Assembly: GCF_000152865.1 (NCBI RefSeq)
Contig: NZ_CH672390.1
Coordinates: 1,116,001-1,180,000, forward strand
Direction of reading: 5' to 3'
DNA length: 64,000 bases
From: Erythrobacter sp. NAP1
GTDB lineage: Bacteria; Pseudomonadota; Alphaproteobacteria; Sphingomonadales; Sphingomonadaceae
Under the pieces are notes generated by a model that saw only the letters and a list, made by a program, of their open reading frames with translations, was not told the origin of the DNA and made no database searches. The translations under genes and the position numbers were made by a program. Shown here one piece after another: positions 33,947-43,136 of the stretch (position 1 is the stretch's first letter; every line of letters starts with the position of its first letter).

Positions 33947-34732
33947 ATGACCAAGGCCCCCCATTCGACCGAAATCGACCGCCTCCTTTCGATCATGGCG
34001 CACTTGCGCGATCCAGAGCGCGGATGCGAATGGGACCTTGCCCAGAATTTCGAAACCATCGCTCCGTACACAATCGAAGAAGCTTACGAAGTGGCCGACG
34101 CAATTGAACGCAAGGACATGGCTGACCTCAAAGGAGAACTCGGCGATCTCCTTCTTCAAGTTGTCTTTCATGCGCGCATGGCGGAAGAATCCGGACATTT
34201 CACGTTCGAGGATGTCGCACGTTCAATCAGCGACAAGATGGAAGCCCGCCATCCTCACATCTTCGGAAACGAAGGCGGCGCTATGACATCAGCCCGCTGG
34301 GAGGACCTCAAAGCTGCTGAACGCGAAGATATCGGCATGCAGAGCGCCATGGACGGCGTCGCCAACGCGCTTCCTGCGTTGCTGCGCAGCGAAAAACTGC
34401 AGAAGCGAGCCGCTCGCGTCGGTTTTGAGTGGCATGACATCAAAGGTCCTCAGGAAAAGCTCGATGAGGAACTGCGCGAGTTGGAGGAAGCGAGCGAGGA
34501 TGAGCGTCTAGTTGAAGCTGGAGACGTCCTCTTCGTCGCAGTGAACATCATTCGGCGATATGGCGTTGATGCCGAAGCCGCGCTGAAAGCGTCAAACGCC
34601 AAGTTTGAGCGTCGTTTCAGGCAGATGGAAGAACTTTCAGCAGCCGATGGCCATGCATTCGACCAGCTGTCTCTCGAACAGCAGGAATCCTATTGGCAGA
34701 AGGTCAAACGTGCTGAGAAATCAACGCTATAA
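33947..34732 (+). CDS. mazG: Nucleoside triphosphate pyrophosphohydrolase MazG
   Basis: A protein of 261 residues with two MazG domains. The first has the metal motif in LRDPERGCEWDLAQNFETIAPYTIEEAYE and LKGELGDLLLQVV (ExxE, ExxD). The second is LDEELRELEEASEDERLVEAGDVLFV. It hydrolyses (d)NTPs to monophosphates and pyrophosphate, cleaning the nucleotide pool. The stop overlaps the convergent hflX by 6 bases. The start chosen at 33947 follows a 63-base AT-rich gap. The function is well supported. Confidence 0.94.
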   Translation: MTKAPHSTEIDRLLSIMAHLRDPERGCEWDLAQNFETIAPYTIEEAYEVADAIERKDMADLKGELGDLLLQVVFHARMAEESGHFTFEDVARSISDKMEARHPHIFGNEGGAMTSARWEDLKAAEREDIGMQSAMDGVANALPALLRSEKLQKRAARVGFEWHDIKGPQEKLDEELRELEEASEDERLVEAGDVLFVAVNIIRRYGVDAEAALKASNAKFERRFRQMEELSAADGHAFDQLSLEQQESYWQKVKRAEKSTL

Positions 34733-36025
34733 GGATGCGTACTGACCCAGTTCCTTAGGGTTGAGCCTAACCGTCAACCGGCGTTCTGGACCGTGCTCCC
34801 CTTCCCCGGCATCGCAATCCTCGAGGACGTCTCCGTGCGCATGCAGCCATGCAAGTCGCCGGCCGTCCGATGCAGGCAACGTGATAGTCACTTCTTTGGC
34901 CGACGCGGTTAACATGTCGGCGATCTTGTCTGCGAAAGCTTCAACACCTTCGCCGCTCGACGCTGAAAGAAGCACCGCGTCCTGTCCTGCTGCTGCCTCG
35001 CGCAGTTCCGTGAGAGTGTCTTCAGAAAGCAGGTCCGCCTTGTTCCACACTTCAAGGATTGGGATTTCGCTCTCTCCGCTCTCAGCATCGACGACACCGA
35101 GATCCGAAAGGACCTCCATGACCTGTTTCTTTTGAGCGGAATGCGCCGGGTTCGCCATGTCGCGAACATGACAAATGATGTCCGCGCCAGTCACCTCTTC
35201 GAGGGTGGCGCGGAAAGCGGCGACCAACTGCGTGGGAAGGTCCGAGATGAAGCCGACAGTGTCAGAAAGGATGGCTTTTTCCACGCCGGGCAAGCTGATA
35301 GCCCGCATCGTTGGATCCAGCGTGGCGAAAAGGAGGTCTTCAGCCATGACCTCCGCGCCGGTGAGGCGGTTGAAGAGGGTCGACTTTCCGGCATTGGTGT
35401 ATCCGACAAGCGCAATGACGGGCCATGGCGCCCTCCCCCGCCTTTCACGGTGAAGCGTACGGGTCTTGCGCACCTGCTCAAGCTCTCGGCGCAATCGTCC
35501 CATACGCTGGCGGATCATACGGCGGTCTGCTTCGATCTGGGTTTCACCGGGGCCGCCAAGGAAGCCGAAACCACCTCGCTGCCGTTCAAGGTGGGTCCAG
35601 CTGCGGACAAGCCGGCTCTGCTGATAGTCGAGGTGCGCCAGTTCAACCTGGAGCCGCCCTTCAGCCGTCGCGGCACGCTCACCGAAAATCTCGAGGATCA
35701 ATCCCGTTCGATCAATGACCTTGCGCTTGAGCTTGTCTTCAAGATTGCGCTGCTGGATCGGCGTCAATGCACCATCAACAATCACGAGCTCGCATTCGTG
35801 CTGTTCGCACAAGATCTTGATATTCTCGACCTGACCAGAGCCGAAAAGCGTGTTGGGTTGCATCTGACGGACGGGGAGGATTTCCGAATGCTCGATTGCA
35901 ACGCCAATCGCCAGCGCAAGGCCTTCGGCCTCCGCCAGACGCTCGGCGGCATCAAGATCGTAGCTGAAACTCCTGATATCCGGACACAGGACAAGGGCCC
36001 GCGCACCGCGGGTGACCTCATCCAT
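34727..36025 (-). CDS. hflX: Ribosome-associated GTPase HflX
   Basis: A protein of 432 residues. The N-terminal HflX domain contains IEHSEILPVRQMQPNTLFGSGQ and LDYQQSRLVRSWTHLERQRGGFGFLGGPGETQIE. The G domain has G1 ALVGYTNAGKST, G3 DTVGFISDLP and G4 NKAD. It splits or rescues stalled ribosomes in heat stress in E. coli. It follows hfq after 17 bases, the classic hfq-hflX order. The ATG at 36025 is chosen; ribosome site is weak. Confidence 0.95.
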   Translation of the reverse strand: MDEVTRGARALVLCPDIRSFSYDLDAAERLAEAEGLALAIGVAIEHSEILPVRQMQPNTLFGSGQVENIKILCEQHECELVIVDGALTPIQQRNLEDKLKRKVIDRTGLILEIFGERAATAEGRLQVELAHLDYQQSRLVRSWTHLERQRGGFGFLGGPGETQIEADRRMIRQRMGRLRRELEQVRKTRTLHRERRGRAPWPVIALVGYTNAGKSTLFNRLTGAEVMAEDLLFATLDPTMRAISLPGVEKAILSDTVGFISDLPTQLVAAFRATLEEVTGADIICHVRDMANPAHSAQKKQVMEVLSDLGVVDAESGESEIPILEVWNKADLLSEDTLTELREAAAGQDAVLLSASSGEGVEAFADKIADMLTASAKEVTITLPASDGRRLAWLHAHGDVLEDCDAGEGEHGPERRLTVRLNPKELGQYASL

Positions 36026-36042
36026 CAGGTCATCGTCGAAAC

Positions 36043-36621
36043 TCAGTAATCGTCCCCGTAATCGTCGTCCTCGCCGGCATCATCGGAGAGGTCGACTGGG
36101 CTTGCAGGCTGGATTGTTGAAACCGCGTGCTTGTAAGCGAGTTGCACGGCCCCTTCCCGCTCCAGCAGCATGCAGAACAAATCGTATGCAGCGATCCGTC
36201 CCTGAAGCATCACGCCATTGACGAGGAACATCGTCACCTGAACGCCAGCTTCACTCACACGGCTGAGGAACACATCTTGCAGCATGCGCTGCTTTCCTCC
36301 GGCACCGCGATTGCTGAACTGTTCAGCATCAACCGCGCCAGATGGCATAATCGTGGAAATGGCGTGCTTATAGACCAATTGCGATTGGCCATCACGGCGC
36401 AAAAGGATCGAGAAATTGTCGAACCACGTGACAATCCCTTGAAGTTTAACGCCTTTTACAAGAAACATTGTGACCGGCGTCTTGTTCTTGCGCAGCAGGT
36501 TGAGGAAGGCATCCTGCAGGTTGCCTTGACGAGACCCGCTTGCAGTCGAACGCGACTGACTATCGCTTGTCTCGGAGGATCTCGCAGAAGGGCGCGGAGA
36601 GAGGGTTCGCCCGGTGGACAT
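36043..36621 (-). CDS. hfq: RNA chaperone Hfq with two tandem Sm domains
   Basis: A protein of 192 residues, nearly twice the usual Hfq. Domain 1 (34-92) and domain 2 (113-172) both hold the Hfq signatures: [20 protein letters not shown] with YKHAIST, and [20 protein letters not shown] with YKHAVST. Domain 1 keeps basic rim residues (LRKNKTPV); domain 2 does not (VSEAGVQV), and its distal-face Lys is Met (GVMLQG). The N-terminus is Ser-rich and the C-terminus acidic ([13 protein letters not shown]). Hfq pairs small RNAs with mRNAs. Such double Hfqs are known in Sphingomonadales (Zymomonas). It lies 168 bases after ntrX. Confidence 0.95.
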   Translation of the reverse strand: MSTGRTLSPRPSARSSETSDSQSRSTASGSRQGNLQDAFLNLLRKNKTPVTMFLVKGVKLQGIVTWFDNFSILLRRDGQSQLVYKHAISTIMPSGAVDAEQFSNRGAGGKQRMLQDVFLSRVSEAGVQVTMFLVNGVMLQGRIAAYDLFCMLLEREGAVQLAYKHAVSTIQPASPVDLSDDAGEDDDYGDDY

Positions 36622-36788
36622 GTTGTGCTCCTGTTGTTGGCGGCCGTTCGTTCAGTCCGCATGACGCCGCCAGCCCCCCCGGACTGATTTGCAGCTCAAC
36701 TCATATAATGGCGACTGCAATGCCTTGCCGCAATGGGATATTTCATCACATCGCAAATCTGGCCGTTCTTGGGGTCGGGTGGTCAGCC

Positions 36789-38177
36789 CTACCCCTTGCG
36801 CTCAGCATCGCGCCGGTCCGCCATTCCCAGAAGCTTGAGTTTGCGATGGAGCGCTGATCGTTCCATCCCGATGAAGGTGGCGGTTTTCGAGATGTTCCCC
36901 GAAAAGCGGCGTATCTGGATCGCGAGATATTCGCGCTCAAAGCTCTCGCGCGCTTCGCGCAAGGGCACACCCATCATGGTCGATAGACCCGGGCCCGACC
37001 CAGCGAGCCTCCCGCCGGTGATCTCACCAGGAAGCATATCAGTCTCGACGACATTGAGGCGTTCACGCGGCGTCATGATGATCGTTCGCTCGACGACGTT
37101 GCGAAGCTGGCGCACGTTACCAGGCCAGTCATACGCCTGGAGGGCAGCCATTGCTTCTTCACTGATTTCGGGCGGAGGCAGTCCCTGATCGGTCGAATAA
37201 CGCGTAAAGAAATGCTCGGCGAGTGCAGGAATGTCATCGCGCCGGTCAGCCAGCGAAGGGATAGATACAGGAACAACGTTCAATCGATAGAACAGGTCTT
37301 CGCGGAACCGCTTCTCCTCCATTTCGATTGCCAGATCGCGCGTGGTTGAAGAGACCACCCGAACATCAACGCCAATCTGACGCGTGCCCCCGACCCGGAC
37401 GAAGCTCTGCTCTGTCAACACGCGGAGAATACGGGCCTGTGTTGAAAGCGGCATATCTGCGACTTCGTCGAGATAGAGCGTGCCACCATCGGCCAATTCG
37501 AGGAGACCGGGTCGGACCTGCTTTCCGTCGGATTCCTCTCCAAAGAGCTCCTGCTCAAAGCGCTCAGGCGTAATTCGCGCGGAATTGACGAGCACAAAGG
37601 CATTGTCCGACCGGCTGCTCCATGCATGGAGCATGCGCGCCGCGACTTCCTTGCCCGCTCCCGCCGGGCCAGTGATGAGCACCCGGCTACCAGTGTTCGC
37701 AACGCGCTTGAGAGTTGCGCGGACAGCATTGATTGCGCTCGAATTTCCTGTGAAGTCCGTACCGCCCCAGCTCGCATCGCGAAGATTGGTGTTCTCGCGG
37801 CGCAAACGCTCAGTTTCCGTTGCACGCTCGACCAGGAGAAGCAGTCGCTCAGCTTCAAAGGGTTTTTCAATGAAGTCCATTGCCCCGCGACCGACTGCGG
37901 AGACCGCGGTATCAATGTTGCCGTGGCCCGAGAAGATGATCACGGGCACGTCAGGCTCGCGCTGCTTTATCGCGTCCAGTGTTTCAAGCCCGTCCAACTC
38001 GCTTCCGTGCAACCAGACATCGAGCAGGACGAGACTAGGCCGGCGCTCATCTATGGCAGCGAGCGCGCTGGTGGAGTCCGCAGCGGTTCGGCATTCATAG
38101 CCTTCATCGCCAAGTACGCCGGCAACAAGGTCGCGAATATCGCGTTCATCATCGACAATCAGGATATCGAGCGCCAT
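36789..38177 (-). CDS. ntrX: NtrX response regulator of the NtrYX system
   Basis: A protein of 462 residues. The receiver has acidic pocket D9/D10, phospho-acceptor Asp53, Ser83 and Lys105. The AAA+ domain has Walker A GPAGAGKE (170-177) and Walker B YLDEVADMP. The GAFTGA loop that contacts sigma-54 is missing: the region reads LFGEESDGKQVRPGLLELADGG. Hence it cannot be a normal sigma-54 activator. The Fis-type HTH is the C-terminal FSGNISKTATFIGMERSALH. The start at 38177 begins the receiver. ntrY lies upstream by 58 bases. Confidence 0.93.
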   Translation of the reverse strand: MALDILIVDDERDIRDLVAGVLGDEGYECRTAADSTSALAAIDERRPSLVLLDVWLHGSELDGLETLDAIKQREPDVPVIIFSGHGNIDTAVSAVGRGAMDFIEKPFEAERLLLLVERATETERLRRENTNLRDASWGGTDFTGNSSAINAVRATLKRVANTGSRVLITGPAGAGKEVAARMLHAWSSRSDNAFVLVNSARITPERFEQELFGEESDGKQVRPGLLELADGGTLYLDEVADMPLSTQARILRVLTEQSFVRVGGTRQIGVDVRVVSSTTRDLAIEMEEKRFREDLFYRLNVVPVSIPSLADRRDDIPALAEHFFTRYSTDQGLPPPEISEEAMAALQAYDWPGNVRQLRNVVERTIIMTPRERLNVVETDMLPGEITGGRLAGSGPGLSTMMGVPLREARESFEREYLAIQIRRFSGNISKTATFIGMERSALHRKLKLLGMADRRDAERKG

Positions 38178-38235
38178 GCGCTTCTCCTCACGAGGGTAGT
38201 CATCGGGGATTGAAACTGGGGTGTGTGCGAGATCA

Positions 38236-40515
38236 TCATACGGCCTCGCTCGCATCTGGATCGGGGTGACGCGCGAAACGCAGCGTGACGCGCGTCCCGC
38301 CATCCTCGCCGTTGGCAAAACTCATGTCCCCGCCGTGCTCGTCAACAATCTTGTTCACGATTGCGAGGCCGAGACCTGTGCCTTTCTCGCGGGTTGTTAC
38401 ATATGGCTCGACGATACGATCGCGGTCCGTCGGAAGGCCGATCCCGTTATCTTCGACCACGATCGCGACCCATTCACCTTGATCGGCCATCGTCACGCCA
38501 ATGCGTCCTGAAAACGCCTCGTCCGCGTTGGAGGCGCGCGCTTCGACCGCTTCGACAGCGTTCTTGAGCACGTTGGTCAGGGCTTGGCCCATCTGATGCC
38601 GGTCACACTGGATTTCGCGCTCGCTAAGATCATCGGCAGAAACAGCGAACGCGATATCGGAATGAGCGACCTCTTGCAGGAAGACCGCCTGCCGCACGAG
38701 ATCAAGCGCGTCTTCTGATCGAAAAACAGGCTTGGGCAAACGGGCGAAGGATGAAAATTCGTCGACCATCTTCCTCAGATCGCCAACCTGCCTGACAATC
38801 GTACTGGTCAATTCGTCGAACAATTCTGCATCGCCACCTTCGACCTGTTTGCGATAGCGACGCTTGAGGCGCTCCGTTGCGAGCTGAATCGGGGTGAGCG
38901 GATTCTTGATTTCATGCGCGATACGGCGAGCGACGTCGGACCAAGCCGCTTGCCTCTGGTCAATCAGTTGGCGCGTGATGTCCTCGAAAGTGATGACGTG
39001 ACCGCTGGAGCCAGGCGCGACTTTCACAGCGAGGGTCAAAAGGTCAGTGCCACGCGGCTGAGTGACAATTGCGCGCTCCTTACCTTCTCGCACCATCTGA
39101 CAGATTTCAGGAGACAATTCGTCGAGCGATTTCCCAACGAGCGCAGCCGGCCCCTCTTCTGCGCTCTCGGTGCTATCTTCTGACAAAAGGCCATATGCAG
39201 ACTCGTTCATCAGCAGAACGCGGCTGTTCTCATCGACCGAGATCACACCTGCGGTGACTGATTCCAGCACAGCTTCCATGAAGGCGCGCCGGTCGTCGAT
39301 CTGACGGTTTGCACTCACCAAGGCATCGGTCTGTTTTTCGAGTTGCGCCGTCATTCGGTTGAATGCCCGGTTGAGCAGGCCAATTTCATCCGCCCCCGTT
39401 CTGCCTTCAACTCTAAGAGCGAAGTTGCCTTGCCCCACTTTTCGCGCGGCGCCAACGAGGTCTGTGAGGGGCTCAACCTGGCGATCTGCAAATCGCAGGG
39501 CGAACCAGACCGCGATGCCTACCAACAAAAGACTCATCGCAACGAGAGCGATGTTGAACCGCAGTTGCAGCGTGCGCGCATCGCTGGTTAGCGTGTCATA
39601 AGCTGTTGAAATGGCCTGAGCGCGCGACCAGGCATTGAACATCGTCTCTTCAGTGGTGCGAGCGTTGTAGAGGTAGATGCCTGCCTCACGATCAATCGGT
39701 GCGACCGCAGCGATCCTCTCTGCGCTCCCCTCCACCACCACCAGTTCACCGGTGTCCAGCGTTGGCAGCGCAGCTTCACTGAAAACGCTGGGGTCATTGC
39801 CTTCCACTACGTTGAGCGCAGCGGCTGTGCGCAGCGAATCGTCGTCCATTCTCTGCAGGATCACGCTTTCCGAAATCTCACGCGCCTGCATCTGGTAGAA
39901 GTAGAGCTCGGGGAAATCGGGATCGGGGATAGGCACACGCAAGAGGATTTCCCGCATGTCTGTCGCCATCGTGATGGTCTGTTGTTCGACGTCTCTCTGA
40001 TTGGAATCGTAGTAGCTTTGAGCAAGCTCGTTTGCATTCTCCAACAGGCCGCGCGATTCATCGGAGAACCAGAAGGTGACACCTGTTTGAAAGAGGAACG
40101 CTGCAAATCCGGCCACGAGAAGCGTCGGGACAGCTGCAACCATCGAGAAGAAGAACACGAGCCTCACGTGAAGCCGGGCTGTGCTGCCTGCAGCTCGGCT
40201 CAACGCCATTCGGCGCCCGATCATGACCAACAGTGCCATTGCGGGCACCAATACTGCCACCAACAGCAAGGATACTTGCAGCGATGGGAGCCCGCCTGAG
40301 TCGGAAGGCTGGTTCGAATACGCGAGGTAATTGGCAATGATCGCGATGATCAGCGCGATGACCGCCAATGCTTCTAACCAGCGGAAGACATTGGCTCGCC
40401 GCGAACTCACTACGAATTGGCGCCACCACCGCGGGGATTGGCGCGGTTGCAAGCGATTGACCGCGCGATCTTGCGCGGTGCCATCATCAACAGGGTTGGC
40501 GACTGAGCCTTCCAT
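38236..40515 (-). CDS. ntrY: NtrY membrane sensor histidine kinase
   Basis: A protein of 759 residues. Membrane segments are near 48-66, 80-100, 117-142 and 322-341, with a periplasmic sensor domain between the last two. A HAMP domain (342-395) and a PAS domain (about 412-515) follow. The phospho-acceptor is His534 in ARRIAHEIKNPLTP, and the ATPase part has DNGIGLP and TGLGLAIV. It phosphorylates NtrX and acts in nitrogen and redox control in alphaproteobacteria. It is encoded between ntrC and ntrX. Confidence 0.94.
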   Translation of the reverse strand: MEGSVANPVDDGTAQDRAVNRLQPRQSPRWWRQFVVSSRRANVFRWLEALAVIALIIAIIANYLAYSNQPSDSGGLPSLQVSLLLVAVLVPAMALLVMIGRRMALSRAAGSTARLHVRLVFFFSMVAAVPTLLVAGFAAFLFQTGVTFWFSDESRGLLENANELAQSYYDSNQRDVEQQTITMATDMREILLRVPIPDPDFPELYFYQMQAREISESVILQRMDDDSLRTAAALNVVEGNDPSVFSEAALPTLDTGELVVVEGSAERIAAVAPIDREAGIYLYNARTTEETMFNAWSRAQAISTAYDTLTSDARTLQLRFNIALVAMSLLLVGIAVWFALRFADRQVEPLTDLVGAARKVGQGNFALRVEGRTGADEIGLLNRAFNRMTAQLEKQTDALVSANRQIDDRRAFMEAVLESVTAGVISVDENSRVLLMNESAYGLLSEDSTESAEEGPAALVGKSLDELSPEICQMVREGKERAIVTQPRGTDLLTLAVKVAPGSSGHVITFEDITRQLIDQRQAAWSDVARRIAHEIKNPLTPIQLATERLKRRYRKQVEGGDAELFDELTSTIVRQVGDLRKMVDEFSSFARLPKPVFRSEDALDLVRQAVFLQEVAHSDIAFAVSADDLSEREIQCDRHQMGQALTNVLKNAVEAVEARASNADEAFSGRIGVTMADQGEWVAIVVEDNGIGLPTDRDRIVEPYVTTREKGTGLGLAIVNKIVDEHGGDMSFANGEDGGTRVTLRFARHPDPDASEAV

Positions 40516-40585
40516 AGTTGCGGAGTTACAACGCTAGTGTTGTATCTGCGCAAGCCCAAAGTGACATTTTGGTCGCATAACTGCG

Positions 40586-42007
40586 TTAAAGCGGTCTTGC
40601 GAAGCGATCAGGCTCTATCTCTAGCTCGCTGATACGCTTGCGCAGAGTGTTTCGATTGATCCCGAGAAGTTTGGCTGCGCGTAATTGGTTGCCGCCTGTC
40701 TCACCCAGAGCATGCTCGATGAGCGGCTTCTCAAAAGCCGCAATCGCACTGGAGTATACAGTGCCCGGCGCGGGCTCCTCCTGAGCAAGCCAGACGTCGA
40801 GGGCAGCGGCAATGCCTCCCCTTCCAGCGCTCTCTGCAGGATAGAACGGAGCCTCCTCACCCAGAATGTCGCCCAAACTCGATGCGTCGATCGCGTCCTC
40901 ACGGCTCATCAGGGCAAGCCGGTAGATCACGTTGCGAAGTTCGCGGACATTCCCGCGCCAGTTTCGCGCTTCAAGCCGCTCGATCGCGGAGGTGGTGAGC
41001 TGGCGCCGAGGCAAGCCATCTTCCACGGCCTGAGAAAGGAAGTGCTGCGAAAGCACTTCGACGTCCTCACGTCTTTCACGCAGGGGTGGCAATTCGATTG
41101 GCACCACGTTGAGTCTGTAAAAAAGATCCTCTCGAAACTTGCCCGCGGTGATCATCGGGGCAAGGTCACGATTGGTTGCCGCGATGATGCGAACGTCAAC
41201 CGCGATCTCCTGGCGACCGCCGACCCGGCGAATTCGTCCGGACTGGAGCGCGCGCAAAAGCCGGGTCTGTGCCTCAGCCGGCATGTCGCCGATCTCATCG
41301 AGAAACAAGGTTCCGCCATTGGCCTGCTCAAACTTGCCGATGGCTTGCGCAACGGCCCCTGTAAACGCGCCCTTCTCGTGACCGAAAAGTTCGCTTTCGA
41401 CGAGGTCATGCGGGATGGCTGCCGTGTTCACCGCCACGAACGGTCCGGTACGTCGGCTTCCGAGCTGGTGGATAGCTTCTGCGACCAGCTCCTTGCCGGT
41501 CCCGCTCTCGCCGGTCACCAGGACGGTCAGATCATTGCGAAGGACGCGGGTGATCATCCGGTAGACGCCTTGCATAGCAGGACTTCGTCCAACCAGGGGC
41601 ATGCCGTCGCCTTCGCTATCCGGTATCGCGGTTGCGACATTTGTTCCGGTCCCCACCGCTTGGAGCACAGTGCGCACCAGTTCATCGAGGTCGAAGGGCT
41701 TGGGGAAATATTCGAAGGCATCGCTGTCACTTGCACGCACGGCGGTATCGAGCGTGTTCTGTGCAGACAGCACGATTACAGGCATGTCGGGCGCGGCTTC
41801 ACGCACTGAAGAAAGGCTCGCAAGGCCATCCCCGTCGGTGAGCATCACATCGGTCAGCATTAGGTCGAAAGAGCGCGCAGCCAACTGCTGATCTCTTTCC
41901 CGGATGGAAGAGCACCGCTGGATTTCGAAGCCTTCATCCTCGAGCGCAGCGGTAATCACCGTGGCAATTGCGCTGTCATCTTCGACGAGGAGGAGCGTAC
42001 CTGACAT
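40586..42007 (-). CDS. ntrC: NtrC nitrogen response regulator, sigma-54 activator
   Basis: A protein of 473 residues. The receiver has Asp53 as phospho-acceptor. The AAA+ domain shows Walker A GESGTGKE (166-173), the GAFTGA loop (213-218) and Walker B LFLDEIGDMP, so it should activate sigma-54 promoters. The C-terminal Fis-type HTH is LRAAKLLGINRNTLRKRI. It controls nitrogen assimilation genes with NtrB. The receiver starts at once after the ATG at 42007. The contrast with NtrX, which lacks GAFTGA, is clear. Confidence 0.96.
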   Translation of the reverse strand: MSGTLLLVEDDSAIATVITAALEDEGFEIQRCSSIRERDQQLAARSFDLMLTDVMLTDGDGLASLSSVREAAPDMPVIVLSAQNTLDTAVRASDSDAFEYFPKPFDLDELVRTVLQAVGTGTNVATAIPDSEGDGMPLVGRSPAMQGVYRMITRVLRNDLTVLVTGESGTGKELVAEAIHQLGSRRTGPFVAVNTAAIPHDLVESELFGHEKGAFTGAVAQAIGKFEQANGGTLFLDEIGDMPAEAQTRLLRALQSGRIRRVGGRQEIAVDVRIIAATNRDLAPMITAGKFREDLFYRLNVVPIELPPLRERREDVEVLSQHFLSQAVEDGLPRRQLTTSAIERLEARNWRGNVRELRNVIYRLALMSREDAIDASSLGDILGEEAPFYPAESAGRGGIAAALDVWLAQEEPAPGTVYSSAIAAFEKPLIEHALGETGGNQLRAAKLLGINRNTLRKRISELEIEPDRFARPL

Positions 42008-42022
42008 TGCTTTAGAGGATCC

Positions 42023-43135
42023 CTATTCCTGGGGTGTCTTGGCCAAGGGCAGATGAAGCCGGAAATGCGTAAGGCCGCGCTTCGCGTCACGCTCATGCGA
42101 GATCGATCCGTTCATGTCGCGAACAAGTTTTCGCACGAGAGCCAGCCCCAGCCCCTGGCCGGATTGTTTTGACGACACGAATGGCTCGAACACATGGTCG
42201 CGCATGGCTGGATCAATGCCGGGCCCGTTGTCGGAAACGGTGATCTCAACCGGCAGGCGCACCGCTCGTCCCAAGCGGATCGCGCTAAAGGCAAGGCCGG
42301 ATACGAACCGGGTTCTCACTGTGATCTCGCCGCGTGCACCAGAGCAGGCGGCATCGCGCGCATTCGATATGAGGTTGATCAGTACCTGCTCCAAAGCGTC
42401 GCGATTGGCGTATGCCGGTGGAATTGAGGGATCGAACTCTTCCTTGATTTCCACCGGCTTCGCGCCGCCTGCTGCGCGAACCGTGGCAATCGCCGAACGG
42501 ATCGCCTCGTGCGGGTTGCAGGCTTCTGCCACCTCTGCCGTGCGCGAGCCAAGCTGCTGCATCCGGTCGATGAGTCTCGCAATCCGGTCGACCTCATCCG
42601 TGATCATGCGGGCCAGCTTCTTGTCCTTCAGCGGAAGCTTGCGAGCCGCCAGCTGCCCGGCACCCCGGATCGCCGCGAGAGGGTTCTTGATCTCGTGGGC
42701 CAAGATAGAAGGCGCACCGAGCGATGAACCAAGATCGTCGTCGCTTCCCGTCTCTTCGTGGCCAATTTCGGAGAATGTCACCACTCTCCAGCCCTGAAAG
42801 CCTCCAAGCGGACTGACGGTCAAATTAACCCGCTTTTCGGCCTCACTCGCATTGATCAGGATATCGCGAGCAACAAGCGCCTCGTCGGTGTTTGTCAGGC
42901 GATTTTCGACCCTTGGATCAAGCGGCCCAATGGCCTCAAGCAATGGCTTGCCAACTAGACGCTTGGCGCTTCGGCCAAGCAAGTTCTCGGCTGCATGATT
43001 GACCTCGGCAATCGCCGAAGTCGGATCGATCAGCACGAGCGCAAACAATAGGCCGGAAAGCTGATCACGAGCATCAGGCCTGGAAGGATCGAACCTCGCT
43101 ATATCGGACCTGCCCGCCTCAGGTTTGACCGACAT
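42023..43135 (-). CDS. ntrB: NtrB nitrogen sensor histidine kinase
   Basis: A soluble protein of 370 residues. A PAS-like sensor region is at about 25-130. The phospho-acceptor is His147 in SILAHEIKNPLAAIRG. ATP-binding motifs ALEQVLINLISNARDA, DNGPGIDP and GQGLGLALVRKLV follow. It phosphorylates or dephosphorylates NtrC under PII control. The ATG at 43135 is one base from the dusB stop, so the genes are an operon. No separate PII (glnB) is visible in this window. Confidence 0.95.
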   Translation of the reverse strand: MSVKPEAGRSDIARFDPSRPDARDQLSGLLFALVLIDPTSAIAEVNHAAENLLGRSAKRLVGKPLLEAIGPLDPRVENRLTNTDEALVARDILINASEAEKRVNLTVSPLGGFQGWRVVTFSEIGHEETGSDDDLGSSLGAPSILAHEIKNPLAAIRGAGQLAARKLPLKDKKLARMITDEVDRIARLIDRMQQLGSRTAEVAEACNPHEAIRSAIATVRAAGGAKPVEIKEEFDPSIPPAYANRDALEQVLINLISNARDAACSGARGEITVRTRFVSGLAFSAIRLGRAVRLPVEITVSDNGPGIDPAMRDHVFEPFVSSKQSGQGLGLALVRKLVRDMNGSISHERDAKRGLTHFRLHLPLAKTPQE

Positions 43136-43136
43136 A

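Noticed and set aside
35132..36049. Open frame opposite hflX
   Set aside because: Antisense shadow of hflX; GTPase motifs are all on the minus strand.
40685..41809. Open frame (374 codons) opposite ntrC
   Set aside because: Antisense shadow; ntrC motifs are certain on the other strand.
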